A stretch of DNA of 64,000 nucleotides, from NCBI RefSeq assembly GCF_002233675.1, contig NZ_NMUQ01000001.1, positions 726,448-790,447 of the forward strand. The letters are read 5' to 3'. Source of the DNA: Paenibacillus herberti. GTDB lineage: Bacteria; Bacillota; Bacilli; Paenibacillales; Paenibacillaceae. The notes below the pieces were generated by a model that searched no databases, had not been told where the DNA came from, and was given only the letters and a program-made list of their open reading frames with translations. Below, piece after piece: positions 1 to 7,989 of this stretch. Made by a program: the position numbers and the translations under genes. Numbering within the stretch: the first letter of the stretch is position 1; each line of letters starts with the position of its first letter.

Positions 1-116
1 ACAACAATACAGGATTTACGGATGTTTTTCTATTTTCAACCTCGATTTACCTCGTCAACCGCTGATCTCGAGCTAGAGCCAAAATTGTTGACTCTTATTG
101 AGAGAAATCCAATCTA

Positions 117-170
117 AAACAAGCCATTCTGTTGAGAAGCTTTAACAGGCTGGCTTGTTTGCTTTTTGTG
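117..170. terminator. Possible bidirectional terminator hairpin
   Basis: Arms ACAAGCCA and TGGCTTGT enclose a second short pairing (CTGTT/AACAG), followed by a T-rich run on the plus strand. It lies downstream of the minus-strand gene at 218-709 and could end that transcript. No gene is seen in the first 217 bases. Confidence 0.35.
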
Positions 171-217
171 ATGGCGAAAGAGAAAAAGCTGCGTCCTAGG
201 CCTTCTGTCCGTAGACG

Positions 218-709
218 TTACGAAGAACTTACACTTAATGTAGTACGTGCAGTATTTTGGATAAATGGCCCTGTAATACTAGTATTCATAAATGTTACAA
301 AAAAAGGACCATTCGTAAACATGGTTGTTTCAAAAGTTCCCGCTGTACTGCCGTCTCGTCGAATGATATTGTAAACAACGGAAGGGCTATAAACTTGAGA
401 TGCACTCACTAATATTTCGAAGCCATAGATGCCTTCAGGAGGAATTAATCTCATGACCGGGGGTCCATTCTCAAACCCATCGCCTGTAAACGAGACAGGG
501 CTAAACCAGTAGTTTGAAGTCAGATTATTGATGGTAAATCTTTGCGAAGATGTGATGGAGGACGAACCATCGTCCGGCTGACCTGAAGGGGGATATTGGA
601 TTTTGGGTGAGCAAAAAACACTTGCAACAATAACAAGCAGGATGAACAAAACCAAAATAATTCCTATACTTGTTCTTTTACCATTCATGGTTTCAAACTG
701 TCCATTCAT
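218..709 (-). CDS. YjcZ-like TM-anchored beta-domain protein, copy 1
   Basis: This 163-residue protein belongs to the paralogous array that fills the first 13 kb. A 13-residue hydrophilic N-terminus precedes one transmembrane segment at about residues 14-33 with the core GIILVLFILLVIV. That core resembles the tiny transmembrane sporulation family typified by Bacillus YjcZ, which normally has little more than this helix. Here it is followed by about 130 polar, Ser/Thr/Asn- and aromatic-rich residues containing FTINNLT and a Pro-rich PPVMRLIPPEG stretch, which I read as a beta-rich extracytoplasmic domain. The ATG has AAGGAG 11 nt upstream. No sigma-K-like promoter was found directly upstream, unlike its neighbour. 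Function unknown; a spore coat or spore surface role is inferred from the family and from the promoters of sister genes. Confidence 0.75.
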   Translation of the reverse strand: MNGQFETMNGKRTSIGIILVLFILLVIVASVFCSPKIQYPPSGQPDDGSSSITSSQRFTINNLTSNYWFSPVSFTGDGFENGPPVMRLIPPEGIYGFEILVSASQVYSPSVVYNIIRRDGSTAGTFETTMFTNGPFFVTFMNTSITGPFIQNTARTTLSVSSS

Positions 710-815
710 TTTTAATCATGCTCCTTATACTATTCTGCTTACCTGGTACATCTCGCAGTTCTTCCTCTTTGTTCTGTGGTTCCATAGGATTAGGATAGCC
801 CTACCTGTATTTTAT

Positions 816-1316
816 TCATGGCGTTATAGTATCGTTGATGACTAACCTGAACGAAGAGATGTTTGATACATACGCTTCAATCGGACCTGTTGTACTGATA
901 TTTACAATTCTTGCGGGCCCTTGTCCGATCACCCTTTCAAGTCTAAATGAGACTGTTCCAAGTCCTCTGGAATTTCTATATATAACCTCTGAATAACTGG
1001 AGCTCAAGCTGAAAGTAGTTAGATTAATTACGTTTTCTCCTCCGTAAGGTGAAAGAATACCGGATGGAGGCGGGACTGCATCTCCTGTGAGCGCGTTTAA
1101 GCCCAAAGATACACTGCTATAATTGACGATTGTAAAGCTTTGCGTTGAAGTAATACCAACTGAATCGTCATCTGAGCTTTGTCCCGAAGAATTGTTGTCA
1201 AGCAAGTATTTTGGAGCCCAGACACGTGTGACGATCACTAGCAAAATAAACAAAACTAATATAACGCCCCAGCTTTTTCCTTTTATACTACTAATTTGGT
1301 CCCTTTCGATATTCAT
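816..1316 (-). CDS. YjcZ-like TM-anchored beta-domain protein, copy 2
   Basis: This is a 166-residue array member with an N-terminal segment of about 15 residues, a transmembrane helix with the core GVILVLFILLVIV, and a beta-rich ectodomain. The ectodomain contains the family signature around ITSTQSFTIVNYSS and a Pro-rich PPPSG turn. Its closest relative here is the truncated copy at 12471-12764, which shares the APK segment after the helix and the NYSS motif. An AAGGAGG ribosome binding site precedes the ATG, and a sigma-K-type promoter lies at 1348-1374. That promoter implies late mother-cell expression, so the product is probably delivered to the forespore outer membrane or coat. The molecular role is unknown. 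Confidence 0.78.
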   Translation of the reverse strand: MNIERDQISSIKGKSWGVILVLFILLVIVTRVWAPKYLLDNNSSGQSSDDDSVGITSTQSFTIVNYSSVSLGLNALTGDAVPPPSGILSPYGGENVINLTTFSLSSSYSEVIYRNSRGLGTVSFRLERVIGQGPARIVNISTTGPIEAYVSNISSFRLVINDTITP

Positions 1317-1347
1317 TCTATAGTCCTCCTTATAATGCTTATATCAA

Positions 1348-1374
1348 CATCTTATGAGGAATTCATAGAATAGT
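1348..1374 (-). promoter_or_regulatory. Sigma-K-like promoter of copy 2
   Basis: On the minus strand a -35 AC within CCCGAAC is followed after exactly 16 nt by CATAAGATG. This fits the known sigma-K pattern (AC, 16-17 nt, CATANNNTA) except for the last base. The same block recurs at 5685, 9171, 12335 and 12797. Confidence 0.6.
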
Positions 1375-1398
1375 TCGGGCTATGTACGGTAAATATTT

Positions 1399-1471
1399 GA
1401 TCTGTTGGTTCCGTTGAGTGAGCACCATCTTGACAGGGTGAGGGCCAGTGGTTCGAGCCCACAACAGATCA
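1399..1471 (+). pseudogene. Decayed tRNA-Val(GAC) copy
   Basis: This 73-nt sequence aligns end to end with the intact tRNA-Val at 4547-4619 and keeps the acceptor stem GATCTGT/ACAGATC and anticodon loop TTGACAG. The D loop has lost the invariant GG, and single mismatches break the anticodon stem (C27-A43) and the T stem (A49-A65). It is therefore a non-functional duplicate. The following AAACCCTTGTAT also matches the sequence after the intact gene. Confidence 0.8.
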
Positions 1472-1582
1472 TTGCTAGAAACCCTTGTATAAAAACAGAA
1501 GCGTAGAAACTATGTCGAAATGCTGTAGGAAAAGAGAATAAACGGATAAATAATGAGCAATGGATTTGCTCATATCCGTGGT

Positions 1583-1704
1583 AAATTGTTAGTGTAAAGA
1601 ATCGAGAGAGACACCGCTGAGGCGTGAACGCCTTGACCACCAGCCGGCCCAATGAGGTCGGCTTTTCTATTGCGGTGAAAGCTCCTCTCGATTCTTGCCG
1701 CCAT
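1583..1704 (+). repeat. Structured ~125-nt repeat, copy A
   Basis: This is one of three near-identical copies (others at 4690-4813 and 8648-8778). The ends carry GAATCGAGAG and CTCTCGATTC, which pair perfectly in this copy and would close the element. Inside are a GGCG-TGAA-CGCC hairpin and an AGCCG...CGGCT hairpin followed by TTTT. No open reading frame is conserved across the copies. It could be a structured RNA or a small non-autonomous mobile element. Confidence 0.75.
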
Positions 1705-1708
1705 ATAG

Positions 1709-1788
1709 CTGGATGACGACAATGGCACGCTGCTGTTCGAGCGTCATTCAGTCAGGGACCCGGCGCACAAACCATTCGAGAAGGCCTG
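1709..1788 (+). repeat. Second shared block, copy A
   Basis: This block matches 5036-5107 closely, including GGCACGCTGCTGTTCGAGCG and GACCCGGCGC. The arms ATGACG and CGTCAT form a hairpin. In the other copy the left arm is ATGATG, which still pairs through a G-U wobble, so an RNA structure may be kept. It lies just after structured repeat A, as its partner lies after repeat B. Confidence 0.6.
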
Positions 1789-1877
1789 ATGAGGAGAATA
1801 CTCCGAGGGCGATTAAGCCTCATTCCGAGGATGGCGCATTGGCGGTAGGCGCATGAATAAATTACCGTTCTTTGCAT

Positions 1878-1903
1878 GCGAGATATTAGATGCTGTGGGT
1901 TAC
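1878..1903 (-). repeat. Conserved 3' motif downstream of array gene, copy A
   Basis: A 26-nt motif, read on the plus strand as GATATTAGATGCTGTGGG plus flanks, lies about 10 nt beyond the stop of the decayed gene at 1914-2327. Similar sequences follow the array genes ending at 5210 and 8953. It is probably part of the 3' untranslated region of the duplicated unit. Confidence 0.55.
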
Positions 1904-1913
1904 AATCTAGTGA

Positions 1914-2327
1914 TCAATCTTCATAACACGAAATTGTTCTGCCGTTACTACTGATTGAAAGGCGTATTCCACTAGGGAGACTAGAACCTTCTCCACCATA
2001 AAAGTAAGCAAACGCAATAAAATCCGATGCATCAATCCAAAAAGTGAAATATCCGACATTGTTACCTGAAAGATCAAAAATGTAATATACGTTTGTAACA
2101 TAGACAGGTAAAAGCCCTGAAGTTCTAACGACGTACTCTGTGCTAGTGCCAGGAGGAAGATTTCTATTTTCAGGTAAATTAGCTGGTCCCGTACGCGAAA
2201 AAAAGCGTAGTCTGTAGTTTCTCGCATAATTTTCAATATAAAATGTTTGCGTGCCTGTAATTCCTACGGGTGGATCAGTGTCATCAGGATTACTTTCCTT
2301 ATAAAAAACATTTGTCACGATCACCAA
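1914..2327 (-). pseudogene. 5'-truncated YjcZ-like array gene
   Basis: The ectodomain is complete (TQTFYIENYARNYRLRF, SRTGP, NLPEN, then FWIDASDF near the end) and closely resembles the intact copy at 11872-12306. The reading frame, however, enters halfway through the transmembrane helix. The sequence encoding the N-terminus and the first half of the helix is replaced by unrelated DNA, so the normal start and ribosome binding site are gone. The only possible start is a TTG that corresponds to a leucine inside the helix. I treat it as a pseudogene; the conserved 3' motif still follows its stop. Confidence 0.7.
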
Positions 2328-2743
2328 TACTCAAATGCTCAACCATAATGGTAAGAGATTGAGCAGGGGACAAAGACGAAAAACAAAGGAATACGAATGA
2401 TTGGTGTTGACCATGTAACCAATGAAGAAATTGACAAAATTAAACTTAGAACGAAGAAAGAAAAGCTTGCTGCTGGCAGTAAGGCGATATAAAATTGGTG
2501 CCGAAATTGGTGTCCGATTAGGAATAACCATAGGGAAAAAGAGATAATTAGGAGAAAACATTAATTTGGAAGAACCCGCGCCCAGACTAGATTTGAGCGC
2601 TAATGATAAACACAGACTTAAAGGTCTAGCACCTTGACAGGGTGGGGGTCAGTGGTTCAAGCCCGGAAACTGGGGAAATTACTCAGTGATAAGTTTGAAA
2701 GTTTTAGCCGATATGAGAAGAGACAGAATAGGGAGGCTAACGC
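2328..2743. other. Non-coding junk between array gene and chemoreceptor
   Basis: I see no supportable gene in these 416 bases. They hold a tRNA-Val fragment (2627-2665) and, at the end, the GGGAGG ribosome binding site of the chemoreceptor gene. The sequence at 2328 replaces the lost 5' end of the array gene, so it marks a rearrangement breakpoint. Confidence 0.5.
2627..2665 (+). pseudogene. tRNA-Val fragment
   Basis: A 39-nt stretch matches the anticodon arm through T loop of the tRNA-Val at 4547 (TTGACAGGGTGGGGGTCAGT and TTCAAGCCC). Three bases are missing before the anticodon loop and the acceptor stem is absent. It is a third, partial copy of the tRNA. Confidence 0.7.
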
Positions 2744-4453
2744 TTGAAAATGAAAATGGACATTGGGAGATTGATTCGGCTTGTTATCTACGGAACAATC
2801 ATTTGTGCAGCCTTGACCGGGTATGGCTTGTATAAGCTGAATGAAAGCTTTGAGAAGGTAAAAATCGCAACGAAGCAAGAGGCCGAATATAAACAGCTTA
2901 GCCTGGAGCTGCTGGAGGCTTCCGATTATCTAACTGAGCAGGCCAGGCATTATACCATCGACGGAGAGAAAGAACACTACGACAGTTACTGGAATGAGGT
3001 TAAAGAAACCCGGACGAGGGACAAGGTTGTAGCTCGCCTTAAGGAGCTGGGCGCGCCGCCGGAAGAGCTGGTTTTAATCCAGCAGTCCAAGGATAGTTCC
3101 GACAACATAATTGCAATAGAGGAAGCATCAATGGAAGCTGTTGCTGCCGGCGATATGGAAAAGGCGAGATTGCTCATGTTTGGTGCGGAGTACGAACAGC
3201 AGAAGGATGGAATAACGAAGCTTTTCAAGCAGTTTCAATCGAAAACAGCCGAGTTGTCTGCAGCGGCCACGACCTCGGCAAACGCCACGTTCAGCTTGAG
3301 CTTGGCGATGGTGTATGTATTTATGGTTATTTTAATCGTATGGTTTGGCATCAGTCTCTTCATTATACGCAACAATATTGCGCCGATTCGGAATATGGCG
3401 GCCCGGATGGCAGAGCTAGCCAGCAGCGAGGGTGACTTGACGGCGCGGATGGAAACACGCGGCATACATGAGGTGAAAGAGCTTGCCAGCTCTTTCAATG
3501 CTATGATGGATAACCTGCGTGCACTCATTATCTCTTCCAAAGAGACGGCGGCATATACAGCCGGCAAAGCCCAGGAAATCGGGGTAAGCGGCGATTCTGT
3601 CAGTGTTTCGGCAGCTAGCGTATCTGACATGATCAGCAACGTCCGGGCGAATGCGAAACGGAACAGCATTGCCAGCGACGAGGCGGCAAAGGCTTCGCAG
3701 GAGGCGGCTATCGGCGCGGAGCGAATCGCAGACGCTACGCAAGAAGCGGCGGCAAGCGCGGCAATGGCGCTTCAAGCGGCGGAGCAAGGGGTGGAATCCG
3801 TACAGGCAGCAACATCTCAAATAGAGTTGATTCGAAACTTTGCGAATAAAAAGCTGCAGATTATGGCTCAGCTGAAAGGGCGGACAGGCGAGATAACCGG
3901 AATTGCGGACATTATGCAAAATATTGCGGCGCAAACCAACATTTTGTCCCTGAACGCCGCCATTGAGGCGGCCCGCTCGGGGGAGCACGGAAAAGGGTTT
4001 GCCGTTGTATCCGACGAAATCCGAAAGCTGGCCGAGCAGTCCAAACATCACGCTTCCAATATCGCAGAAATTATTAAAGACGTTGAAGCTCAGACGGACG
4101 AAGCGTATGCATTAATCGGACGCGGAGCTCAGGAGGCCAGCAAGGGTGTTGAAGCTATTTCAGCGCTTAGGCAATCCTTCCATCGGATTGAAAAGGACGC
4201 TCAGTCGGTAGCGGAGCAGACGCAGGAGATATCCGCATCGACGGAGGAAATGACGGCCAGTATTGAAGAAATCTCGGCAACGCTTGAAAGTATGGCTAAA
4301 CGGATCGAGGGGGATTATAGCTTCTCCGAATCGGTTGATTTGTCGGCCTCCGAACAGCGAAGAGAAATTGAAAAAATTGGCGGGATGATCGTAAATCTCT
4401 CCGAAACCTCGGAAGGTTTAAACGAAATGCTCGGGCGGTTCAAAACGGATTAG
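2744..4453 (+). CDS. Methyl-accepting chemotaxis protein
   Basis: This 569-residue transmembrane chemoreceptor has a first membrane helix near residues 13-32, an extracytoplasmic four-helix-bundle-like domain to about 185, a second membrane helix at about 188-210, a HAMP segment starting at [11 protein letters not shown], and a long cytoplasmic coiled coil. The signalling tip is intact at about residues 394-412 ([15 protein letters not shown]), so it should couple to CheA/CheW. No other chemotaxis gene is nearby. A TTG start is preferred because GGGAGG lies 7 nt upstream; the ATG two codons later is 6 nt farther. The ligand is unknown. Broken pieces of a paralog lie at 10447-10749, which suggests the receptor was duplicated together with the array. 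Confidence 0.93.
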   Translation: MKMKMDIGRLIRLVIYGTIICAALTGYGLYKLNESFEKVKIATKQEAEYKQLSLELLEASDYLTEQARHYTIDGEKEHYDSYWNEVKETRTRDKVVARLKELGAPPEELVLIQQSKDSSDNIIAIEEASMEAVAAGDMEKARLLMFGAEYEQQKDGITKLFKQFQSKTAELSAAATTSANATFSLSLAMVYVFMVILIVWFGISLFIIRNNIAPIRNMAARMAELASSEGDLTARMETRGIHEVKELASSFNAMMDNLRALIISSKETAAYTAGKAQEIGVSGDSVSVSAASVSDMISNVRANAKRNSIASDEAAKASQEAAIGAERIADATQEAAASAAMALQAAEQGVESVQAATSQIELIRNFANKKLQIMAQLKGRTGEITGIADIMQNIAAQTNILSLNAAIEAARSGEHGKGFAVVSDEIRKLAEQSKHHASNIAEIIKDVEAQTDEAYALIGRGAQEASKGVEAISALRQSFHRIEKDAQSVAEQTQEISASTEEMTASIEEISATLESMAKRIEGDYSFSESVDLSASEQRREIEKIGGMIVNLSETSEGLNEMLGRFKTD

Positions 4454-4486
4454 CATATCGATTTCAAAATTAATTTTAAAAAATTG

Positions 4487-4515
4487 TTGACTCCCACTCT
4501 CCAAGCTGGTATATT
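4487..4515 (+). promoter_or_regulatory. Sigma-A promoter of tRNA-Val
   Basis: TTGACT and TATATT are separated by 17 nt, and the -10 box lies about 31 nt before the tRNA. This matches the housekeeping consensus closely. A related GTTGACTC sequence occurs near position 90, possibly a relic of another copy. Confidence 0.7.
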
Positions 4516-4546
4516 ATTAATTGTTCTCACGAGAACTTAATAATCT

Positions 4547-4619
4547 GATCTGTTAGCTCAGCTGGGAGAGCACCATCTTGACAGGGTGGGGGTCAGTGGT
4601 TCGAGCCCACTACAGATCA
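4547..4619 (+). tRNA. tRNA-Val (anticodon GAC)
   Basis: A complete cloverleaf can be drawn: acceptor GATCTGT/ACAGATC, D arm GCTC-AGCTGGGA-GAGC, anticodon arm CCATC-TTGACAG-GGTGG, variable GGGTC, T arm AGTGG-TTCGAGC-CCACT, discriminator A. The anticodon GAC reads valine codons. The CCA end is not encoded. Two broken copies lie at 1399 and 2627. Confidence 0.93.
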
Positions 4620-4626
4620 TAGCCAG

Positions 4627-4659
4627 AAACCCTTGTATATCCAGGGTTTTTTCTTTTTT
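4627..4659 (+). terminator. tRNA-Val terminator
   Basis: AAACCCT and AGGGTTT pair around a 9-nt loop and run into a long T tract, directly after the tRNA. Confidence 0.7.
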
Positions 4660-4689
4660 TACGGTCTTTTATCAGAGCGCTCAGAGCCT

Positions 4690-4813
4690 AAACTGTTAGT
4701 GAATAAGGAATCGAGAGAGACACAGATGAGGCGTGAACGCCTTGACCACCAGCCGGCCCTAAGGGGTCGGCTTTTCTATTGCGGTGAAAGCTCCTCTCGA
4801 TCCTTGCCGCCAT
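4690..4813 (+). repeat. Structured ~125-nt repeat, copy B
   Basis: This is the second copy of the element at 1583. It starts with AAACTGTTAGTGAATAAGG and ends with TTGCCGCCAT, exactly as copy C does. The internal GGCG-TGAA-CGCC and AGCCGGCC/GGTCGGCT hairpins are retained, and the closing stem has one A-C mismatch relative to copy A. It follows the tRNA-Val terminator, just as copy A follows the decayed tRNA. Confidence 0.75.
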
Positions 4814-5035
4814 GATTTGGCGTTTGAGCAGACTTCTCGCCAAATTTCGTTGGGTCGGATCGCGAACGCTTATATCGGCTCGTAGACGGCCATCTGGATT
4901 TTTAGCTACTCCACTCGTTCGGATGGCAACCGATAAAGCCGAAGGGAGAACCTTCGGCGGAATAACGCCTTGTGGAGTTAATATTGGTGACAAGCAGGGA
5001 TTCGGCTTTGCATCACATATAGCGCACGAGAGAGC

Positions 5036-5107
5036 CTGGATGATGACAATGGCACGCTGCTGTTCGAGCGTCATCCGGCCAGAGACCCGGCGCAAAACAA
5101 GGCCTGC
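5036..5107 (+). repeat. Second shared block, copy B
   Basis: This is the partner of 1709-1788 and includes the hairpin arms ATGATG/CGTCAT and the conserved CGGCGCAAA...GGCCTG tail. It shows that the duplicated segment extended well beyond the structured repeat. Confidence 0.6.
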
Positions 5108-5162
5108 CCCCGCGCTATAACGTTCACGTGTCACGTGGTCTAGTTGGGGTGGGTTTTTACTA

Positions 5163-5189
5163 TGCGGGATATTGGATGCTGTAGGTTAC
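5163..5189 (-). repeat. Conserved 3' motif downstream of array gene, copy B
   Basis: GATATTGGATGCTGTAGG with flanks lies about 20 nt beyond the stop of the array gene at 5210-5656 and corresponds to the motifs at 1878 and 8917. Confidence 0.55.
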
Positions 5190-5209
5190 GGCCTGTTGGC
5201 CCCCACTAA

Positions 5210-5656
5210 TTACAAAATGCGATGGATCCCAATGTTTGTCCCGTTAATAGAGGCAGTTACAAAACTAGAATTTACAGAGGCGGACGCATTTCCAACGGGT
5301 ATTCTGATTCCTAGGACACTCACATATATCACCGCCATCCTAATTGCAACGGTTCCTGCAATCTGTCCGCGAAAATCGATGTTGTAATTTACGAAAGCTG
5401 TAGTGGGGGTCCTGCCATTAGCGTAAACCTCGAAGTTATAGCTCTCGCGTGAAGGGATAGTATGCAACGGCGGTGGGGGAGGTTCGAAATCTCCTCCAAG
5501 AGATTGTGCTATTAAATCATAGCTTCCGATGCCATTGTAAACGTTGAACCCGATTGAACGTGCCTGACTTGTTATTAAGTCGTTATCTACCGGGCAGAAT
5601 ATAGGGATTAAAATTACGAGTAAGATAAACAAAACCAGAACCATTCCTATTTTCAT
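5210..5656 (-). CDS. YjcZ-like TM-anchored beta-domain protein, copy 4
   Basis: This 148-residue member starts directly with the membrane helix (MKIGMVLVLFILLVIL) and has no extra N-terminal tail. The ectodomain carries the Pro-rich block FEPPPPPLHTI, shared with the copies at 9350 and 9942, followed by SYNFEVYANG. An AGGAGG ribosome binding site precedes the ATG and a well-matched sigma-K-type promoter lies at 5685-5711, so late mother-cell expression is likely. Downstream it keeps the conserved 3' motif and structured repeat B, making this the best preserved complete unit. The biochemical function is unknown. Confidence 0.78.
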   Translation of the reverse strand: MKIGMVLVLFILLVILIPIFCPVDNDLITSQARSIGFNVYNGIGSYDLIAQSLGGDFEPPPPPLHTIPSRESYNFEVYANGRTPTTAFVNYNIDFRGQIAGTVAIRMAVIYVSVLGIRIPVGNASASVNSSFVTASINGTNIGIHRIL

Positions 5657-5684
5657 ATCAAATTCCTCCTATACTGTATATCAA

Positions 5685-5711
5685 TATTGTATGAGGAATT
5701 ACAAGAAAGGT
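5685..5711 (-). promoter_or_regulatory. Sigma-K-like promoter of copy 4
   Basis: On the minus strand CCCGTAC supplies the -35 AC, followed after 16 nt by CATACAATA, a full match to CATANNNTA. It is the clearest sigma-K candidate in the array. Confidence 0.65.
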
Positions 5712-5978
5712 ACGGGCTGCCGCCCATTCGCTAGAAACCCATTCGCTATTCACGCGCCGATCTTGTGGAGCGTCTATCCCAACGCTCAATGGTGAACAAC
5801 CTTGACCAGAAGGGACAAGGATTGGCTCCTGGGCGCAAGCGACGAGCGTTAAATCGTCGCACTCCTACCCAAGTTGCTGAGCAGATTGGCTGCTTGGCTG
5901 AGGGTGAATAGAAACTTAATATGGAGTGCAACCTAATATTCCGTCAAAAAATTGTTTGTCAAAGGAGCAGATCAATAA
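5712..5978. other. No intact gene; possible relic fragment
   Basis: A plus-strand frame ending in a TAG near 5912 reads DLVERLSQRSMVNNLDQKG and an Arg-rich tail, but has no start with a ribosome binding site. It could be the end of a lost gene; I could not identify it. The ribosome binding site AAAGGAG of the next gene lies at the end. Confidence 0.3.
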
Positions 5979-6491
5979 ATGTCTATTTTAGGCGGTAACC
6001 CAAAGGATGAGCCACTCCATTACGGCGAAATTTTCAGTATATGGACCTACTCTGCAGGTGTTAAAGGGATGGTTTCTGCTTACCAAGCATTCCATTCACA
6101 TGCTGGAGATAAGGATTTAAAGAACATCCTGAGTGACCTTGTTGATCAAGCGAAGAAACAAATCAAAGAAGTGGATGCTCTGCTGACTGAAAACGGCATT
6201 GCACCTGCTCCAGCTCTCCCTGAACGTCCTCCAGTTGCGCTTGAAGATATCCCGGTTGGTGCAAGGTTTACTGATCCAGAGATTGCAGCTGCAATTTCAT
6301 TGGATATGTCCGCTGGCTTAGTAGGCTGCAGCCAAATCATGGGTATGTCAATTCGGGAAGATGTTGGCGCACTGTTCCTGAAGTATCACACAGCGAAGAC
6401 TTCTGATGGATTGAAGATTTTAGAAATGAATAAAGAAAAAGGCTGGCTTATTCCGCCTCCTTTGCAAATTAAAAGACCGGATCACAACTAA
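5979..6491 (+). CDS. DUF3231 family protein
   Basis: This 170-residue protein resembles half of the DUF3231 proteins common in spore formers. The recognisable parts are the LHYGEIFSIWTYSAGVKGM start, a helical middle with DLVDQAKKQIKEVDALLTENG, and the turn APALPERPPV. These proteins are predicted four-helix bundles; many family members are twice this length with two such units, so this is a single-unit version. Their role is not established. The gene has AAAGGAG upstream of the ATG and is followed by its own terminator. The next gene is a broken manganese catalase, another ferritin-like fold, and both could be sporulation-linked, but this is inference. Confidence 0.85.
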   Translation: MSILGGNPKDEPLHYGEIFSIWTYSAGVKGMVSAYQAFHSHAGDKDLKNILSDLVDQAKKQIKEVDALLTENGIAPAPALPERPPVALEDIPVGARFTDPEIAAAISLDMSAGLVGCSQIMGMSIREDVGALFLKYHTAKTSDGLKILEMNKEKGWLIPPPLQIKRPDHN

Positions 6492-6505
6492 AATAAAATT
6501 AATTT

Positions 6506-6535
6506 AGGCTGCAACTAACTTGTTGCGGCTTTTTC
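6506..6535 (+). terminator. Terminator after DUF3231 gene
   Basis: GGCTGCAAC pairs with GTTGCGGC and is followed by TTTTT. Confidence 0.7.
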
Positions 6536-6555
6536 CGGTTTTGGTTGCCAGCCTA

Positions 6556-6573
6556 TGTTATTTGCACATAACA
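6556..6573. promoter_or_regulatory. Inverted repeat upstream of manganese catalase
   Basis: TGTTAT and ATAACA form a perfect dyad with a 6-nt spacer, about 66 nt before the catalase start. It could be an operator; I cannot assign a regulator. Confidence 0.35.
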
Positions 6574-6638
6574 CGAATAGCTTATGATTCTAAGGACATT
6601 TTAAATAATAAGCAATTAAAACATAAAGGTGGTTTCAG

Positions 6639-7493
6639 GTGTACTTTTACAAAGAGGATTTAATTAATGTAATTGTTCCTGATAAGCCTGATCCTGCAGC
6701 TGTAAAAGTACTTCAGGAAACATTAGGCGGGCAATTTGGTGAAATGCGAACTATGATGCAATACTTCTTTCAGAGCAGCAACTTTCGTGGAAAGGCCACT
6801 CAATATAAGGACTTAATTCGCGGTGTATTTCTTGAAGAAATTGCTCATGTTGAATTAGTTCAAAACACCATTAACCAATTGCTTACGGGCACGAGTGAAT
6901 AAACGCCTGGCAACTCGGGCGTAGACGGAGCCCCTCTTGACGAATCAATCAAACACGCCAACCCACACCACTTTATTATGGGAGCCCAGGGTTCGCTTCC
7001 TGTCGATGCAGCTGGTAATCCGTGGTTGGGCAGCTACGTTTACAATCATGGAAACTTGGTGGCTGATCTTCTGAACATCGTTGTTCTAGAATTGACAGGC
7101 GTTCTTCAAAAAAACCGTATCTACGAAATGAGTAACAATAAGGCATTTAGTGAAACGTTAGGTTTCCTGATCGTACGTGACAACGCGCATCAAAATGCAT
7201 TCACTAAAGCACTTGAGACGCTTGGTGTAAACTGGGGGAATATCTTCCCTGTGCCGAATTACGACATTTACAAATATCCAGAATGTAAAAAGTATATTGA
7301 AATGGGTTTTCACAATGCCCAGTTCAATTTCAGGCTGGATGAAAATCGGATGGGTGAAATATTTAATGGTAAGTCTCCGAGTCGAAATGGAGGGCAACTT
7401 CAAGTTACTCCGCCGCCAAATGGATATCCGGTGCCATACAATCCCGAGAATCCAAATGAGCACAGCCCTGGTCTGTACGACCTGAATCAGTAA
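6639..7493 (+). pseudogene. Manganese catalase with in-frame stop
   Basis: The frame encodes a full-length non-haem dimanganese catalase of about 284 residues (spore-associated YdbD/CotJC-like type), but codon 88 is TAA (6900-6902). Reading continues in the same frame without any indel through PGNSGVDGAPLDES to the end near HSPGLYDLNQ. The likely metal ligands are present on both sides of the stop: Glu in GEMRTMMQYF, Glu/His in FLEEIAHVELV, and His in VRDNAHQNAF. The start at 6639 is the first in-frame start with an upstream AAAGGTGG ribosome binding site and may be GTG. No ribosome binding site supports restarting at the ATG at 6978. It is a recent nonsense pseudogene unless the stop is read through or is a sequencing error. 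Confidence 0.85.
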
Positions 7494-7568
7494 TTTGGAT
7501 GTGGTCATGATAAGCCTTGGATTGGACACTCTAAATGAGCACGTAAAACCCAATAGGAGGCTTACCTC

Positions 7569-7829
7569 ATGAAAAAAATTGTTATGACGCTTGTACTTGC
7601 ATTAGGCTTAGCCTTTTCCAGTTATGCTCCTGCATTTGCACACAATACAGGAATGAACGGTAATCTGGAACAGAACATGAATACCAACACTACAAGCAGC
7701 ATGAACGCGAATAGCTACCATGCTCAATCTGTAGACAACAATGAGAAGAAATCCAATTGGGGTTGGCTTGGTCTTTTGGGTCTTGTAGGTCTTGCGGGAC
7801 TTAGAAACCGCAATCCTGAACGTCATTAA
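7569..7829 (+). CDS. WGxxGxxG family small secreted protein
   Basis: This 86-residue exported protein has a signal peptide (MKKIVMTLVLALGLAFSSYA, probable cleavage after AFA), an Asn/Met/Ser-rich linker, and a C-terminal anchor WGWLGLLGLVGLAGL followed by RNRNPERH. That tail is the WGxxGxxG sorting-type motif known from Bacillales, thought to act like a membrane-retained anchor. AGGAGG lies upstream of the ATG and a terminator follows, so it is a single-gene unit. The function of the linker is unknown; Met/His residues could bind metal, but that is speculation. Confidence 0.88.
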   Translation: MKKIVMTLVLALGLAFSSYAPAFAHNTGMNGNLEQNMNTNTTSSMNANSYHAQSVDNNEKKSNWGWLGLLGLVGLAGLRNRNPERH

Positions 7830-7842
7830 TGAATTAATGGGA

Positions 7843-7871
7843 AGAGCCGCAGCTAATGTTGCGGCTTTTTC
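7843..7871 (+). terminator. Terminator after WGxxGxxG gene
   Basis: AGCCGCA and TGCGGCT flank a short loop and are followed by TTTTT. Confidence 0.75.
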
Positions 7872-7989
7872 CCTTGAAATAACATGGATTAAGAACGTCT
7901 GTTCGAAGTATACAATCTCCAGAGGTGATCATATGGGGATACAAAATTAATGGCCAGTTGAGAAACCGAATTCGGATGAGCAGATAAGA

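Noticed and set aside
132-374. Plus-strand gene at the window start
   Set aside because: It is antisense to the end of an array gene and overlaps a terminator hairpin; no ribosome binding site.
6978-7493. Second half of the manganese catalase as a separate gene
   Set aside because: The ATG has no ribosome binding site and falls in the middle of the conserved domain; the segment is in frame with the first half.
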